NCBI RefSeq assembly: GCF_000374525.1
Contig: NZ_KB894573.1
Span: 201,745-265,744 of the forward strand
Source: Amorphus coralli DSM 19760
GTDB lineage: Bacteria; Pseudomonadota; Alphaproteobacteria; Rhizobiales; Amorphaceae
Reading direction: 5' to 3'
DNA: 64,000 bases
Positions 63,279 through 64,000 of this stretch are shown here, one piece after another (positions within the stretch are counted from its first letter, which is position 1; every line of letters begins with the position of its first letter). Below the pieces are notes generated by a model, which was given only the letters and a program-made list of their open reading frames with translations, was not told the DNA's origin and made no database searches. Position numbers and translations under genes: made by a program.

Positions 63279-63656
63279 TCAGAGATCCTCCACCGTCACC
63301 ACGGTGAAAGTGTGCATCTCGCCCTCGTCGTCGCGGATGGAGACATACTCGCCCGGCACGAACGGATGCGCGGCAAAGCGGTAGCCGCCCTCGTCGTCCT
63401 CGTCGCCGTCGATGTCGTAGCGGAAGGCCCAGCGCCCGCCCGGCCCGTGCACGAGATGACCGATGTCCCACTCCTCGTCGCCCCAGAACCGGCGCACGCG
63501 GCACTTGTCGCGCTCGGCCCGCCAGACTTCGGCGTCGATATGCCCGTCCTCGTCGAGCGGCGCGACGAACTCGTAGCCGTGCTGGCTGGAGCCATGCGGA
63601 AAGTCCTTGGTCCGCGCGAGATTGAGGCGGATCTTCTTCAGCGCGTTGTCGCCCAT
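63279..63656 (-). CDS. Conserved acidic hypothetical protein (125 aa)
   Basis: ATG 63654-63656 gives a 125-residue product rich in D, E and aromatic residues (RRFWGDEEWDIGHLVHGPGG, YDIDGDEDDEGGYRF). It ends with a strand pair EYVSIRDDEGEMHTFTVVTV. It has no signal or membrane segment. The even codon pattern supports a real gene. I recall similar short proteins in Rhizobiales but no function. Confidence 0.7.
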   Translation of the reverse strand: MGDNALKKIRLNLARTKDFPHGSSQHGYEFVAPLDEDGHIDAEVWRAERDKCRVRRFWGDEEWDIGHLVHGPGGRWAFRYDIDGDEDDEGGYRFAAHPFVPGEYVSIRDDEGEMHTFTVVTVEDL

Positions 63657-63871
63657 GCGTTTTCTCCTGGCGCGGCTGCCACGGGCCTGTGGCGCCCCTG
63701 TCTCTTCATGTCGGTTTCCGCGGCCGGACCTTCAATCGACACGTTGGCCCGGAACTCGGCTCACTCATTCCGAAACGACCCTGTGCACCCGTTGTTCGCC
63801 TTGACGCGTGTCAATCGATCGGGCGACGTCGCGGTGTTTTCTGAGCATGCCGGACCAGCGAGGTGCAGGAA

Positions 63872-64000
63872 ATGCCCGACGACCCGTCCACCGATGCCGA
63901 AACGGATCTGCAGGCCCGCGTCCTCGCCTTCCTGGAGGATGCCGCCACCCATGGCGGCCACCGGCCGCAGCGCCTGGAAACGCACGCCGCCATTGTCATC
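63872..64000 (+). CDS. Start of aminoglycoside phosphotransferase/ATPase-like protein (partial)
   Basis: ATG 63872 follows AGGTGCAGGA, and 43 codons are visible before the window ends. The segment VLAFLEDAATHGG followed by LETHAAIVI is the opening of a bacterial fusion protein with an aminoglycoside phosphotransferase-like kinase and a P-loop domain. Only the beginning is present, so the call is tentative. Confidence 0.45.
   Translation, partial: MPDDPSTDAETDLQARVLAFLEDAATHGGHRPQRLETHAAIVI

Overview
The window is GC-rich alphaproteobacterial chromosome, most likely Hyphomicrobiales (Rhizobiales). Pointers are the dusB-ntrB-ntrC order next to a fused ispDF, an ornithine-lipid acyltransferase, a form II CO-dehydrogenase-like operon, and dispersed hairpin repeats of a kind familiar in that order. 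A genomic island of about 41.5 kb (roughly 592-42142) is inserted in the tRNA-Cys gene. The left junction keeps the 5' half of the tRNA and its promoter (510-591). The right junction holds an intact tRNA-Cys (42102-42175) whose promoter and 5' half were supplied by the island. A tyrosine integrase lies directly upstream of that tRNA.

The island is composite. (1) 641-4308 and 38741-39120 are decayed phage genes: a Rha/KilAC antirepressor, endolysin, SH3 protein, membrane protein, DNA-modification protein and a C1q-like fibre fragment, nearly all with stops or frameshifts. (2) 4666-11662 is a catabolic block: M20 amidohydrolase, MarR regulator, NMT1/SsuA-type ABC transporter, NicC-like FAD monooxygenase and PuuE-like deacetylase. 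Two copies of the palindrome TATCGNNCGATA lie in its divergent control region. (3) 11854-20083 holds a compact operon (DUF4258-like protein, double AAA+ ATPase, small protein, metallo-beta-lactamase-fold protein, PD-(D/E)XK-like protein, small acidic protein). It diverges from a WYL-domain regulator across a 7-7-7 inverted repeat, and is followed by a PD-(D/E)XK nuclease gene. This looks like an undescribed defence module. (4) 20150-21400 is a broken, apparently mosaic IS3 element. (5) 21421-38715 is a DISARM-like cluster: a SNF2 helicase of DrmD type, an unrecognised 989-residue partner, a UvrD-like helicase, DrmA, DrmB, a NERD-helicase fusion, an m5C methyltransferase and a Vsr-like endonuclease. 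No DrmC phospholipase-D nuclease and no DrmE was recognised. (6) 39147-42027 carries an IS256 remnant, small genes and the integrase.

Left of the island is the start of an exported protein under a cobalamin riboswitch. Right of it is core genome: LysM envelope protein, LOG hydrolase, citramalate synthase and CysS, two small paralogous exported peptides, ntrC-ntrB-dusB, ispDF, a CinA-type amidase, OlsB, two RNA methyltransferases, a coxG-coxG-coxS-coxL-coxM operon ending in a strong terminator, a small acidic protein and the start of a kinase-like gene.

The two defence modules probably act at the DNA level. Methylation with helicase/nuclease surveillance would be the DISARM-like side, and an AAA+ motor with two predicted nucleases under a WYL repressor would be the second. 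These roles are inferred from domains and gene order.
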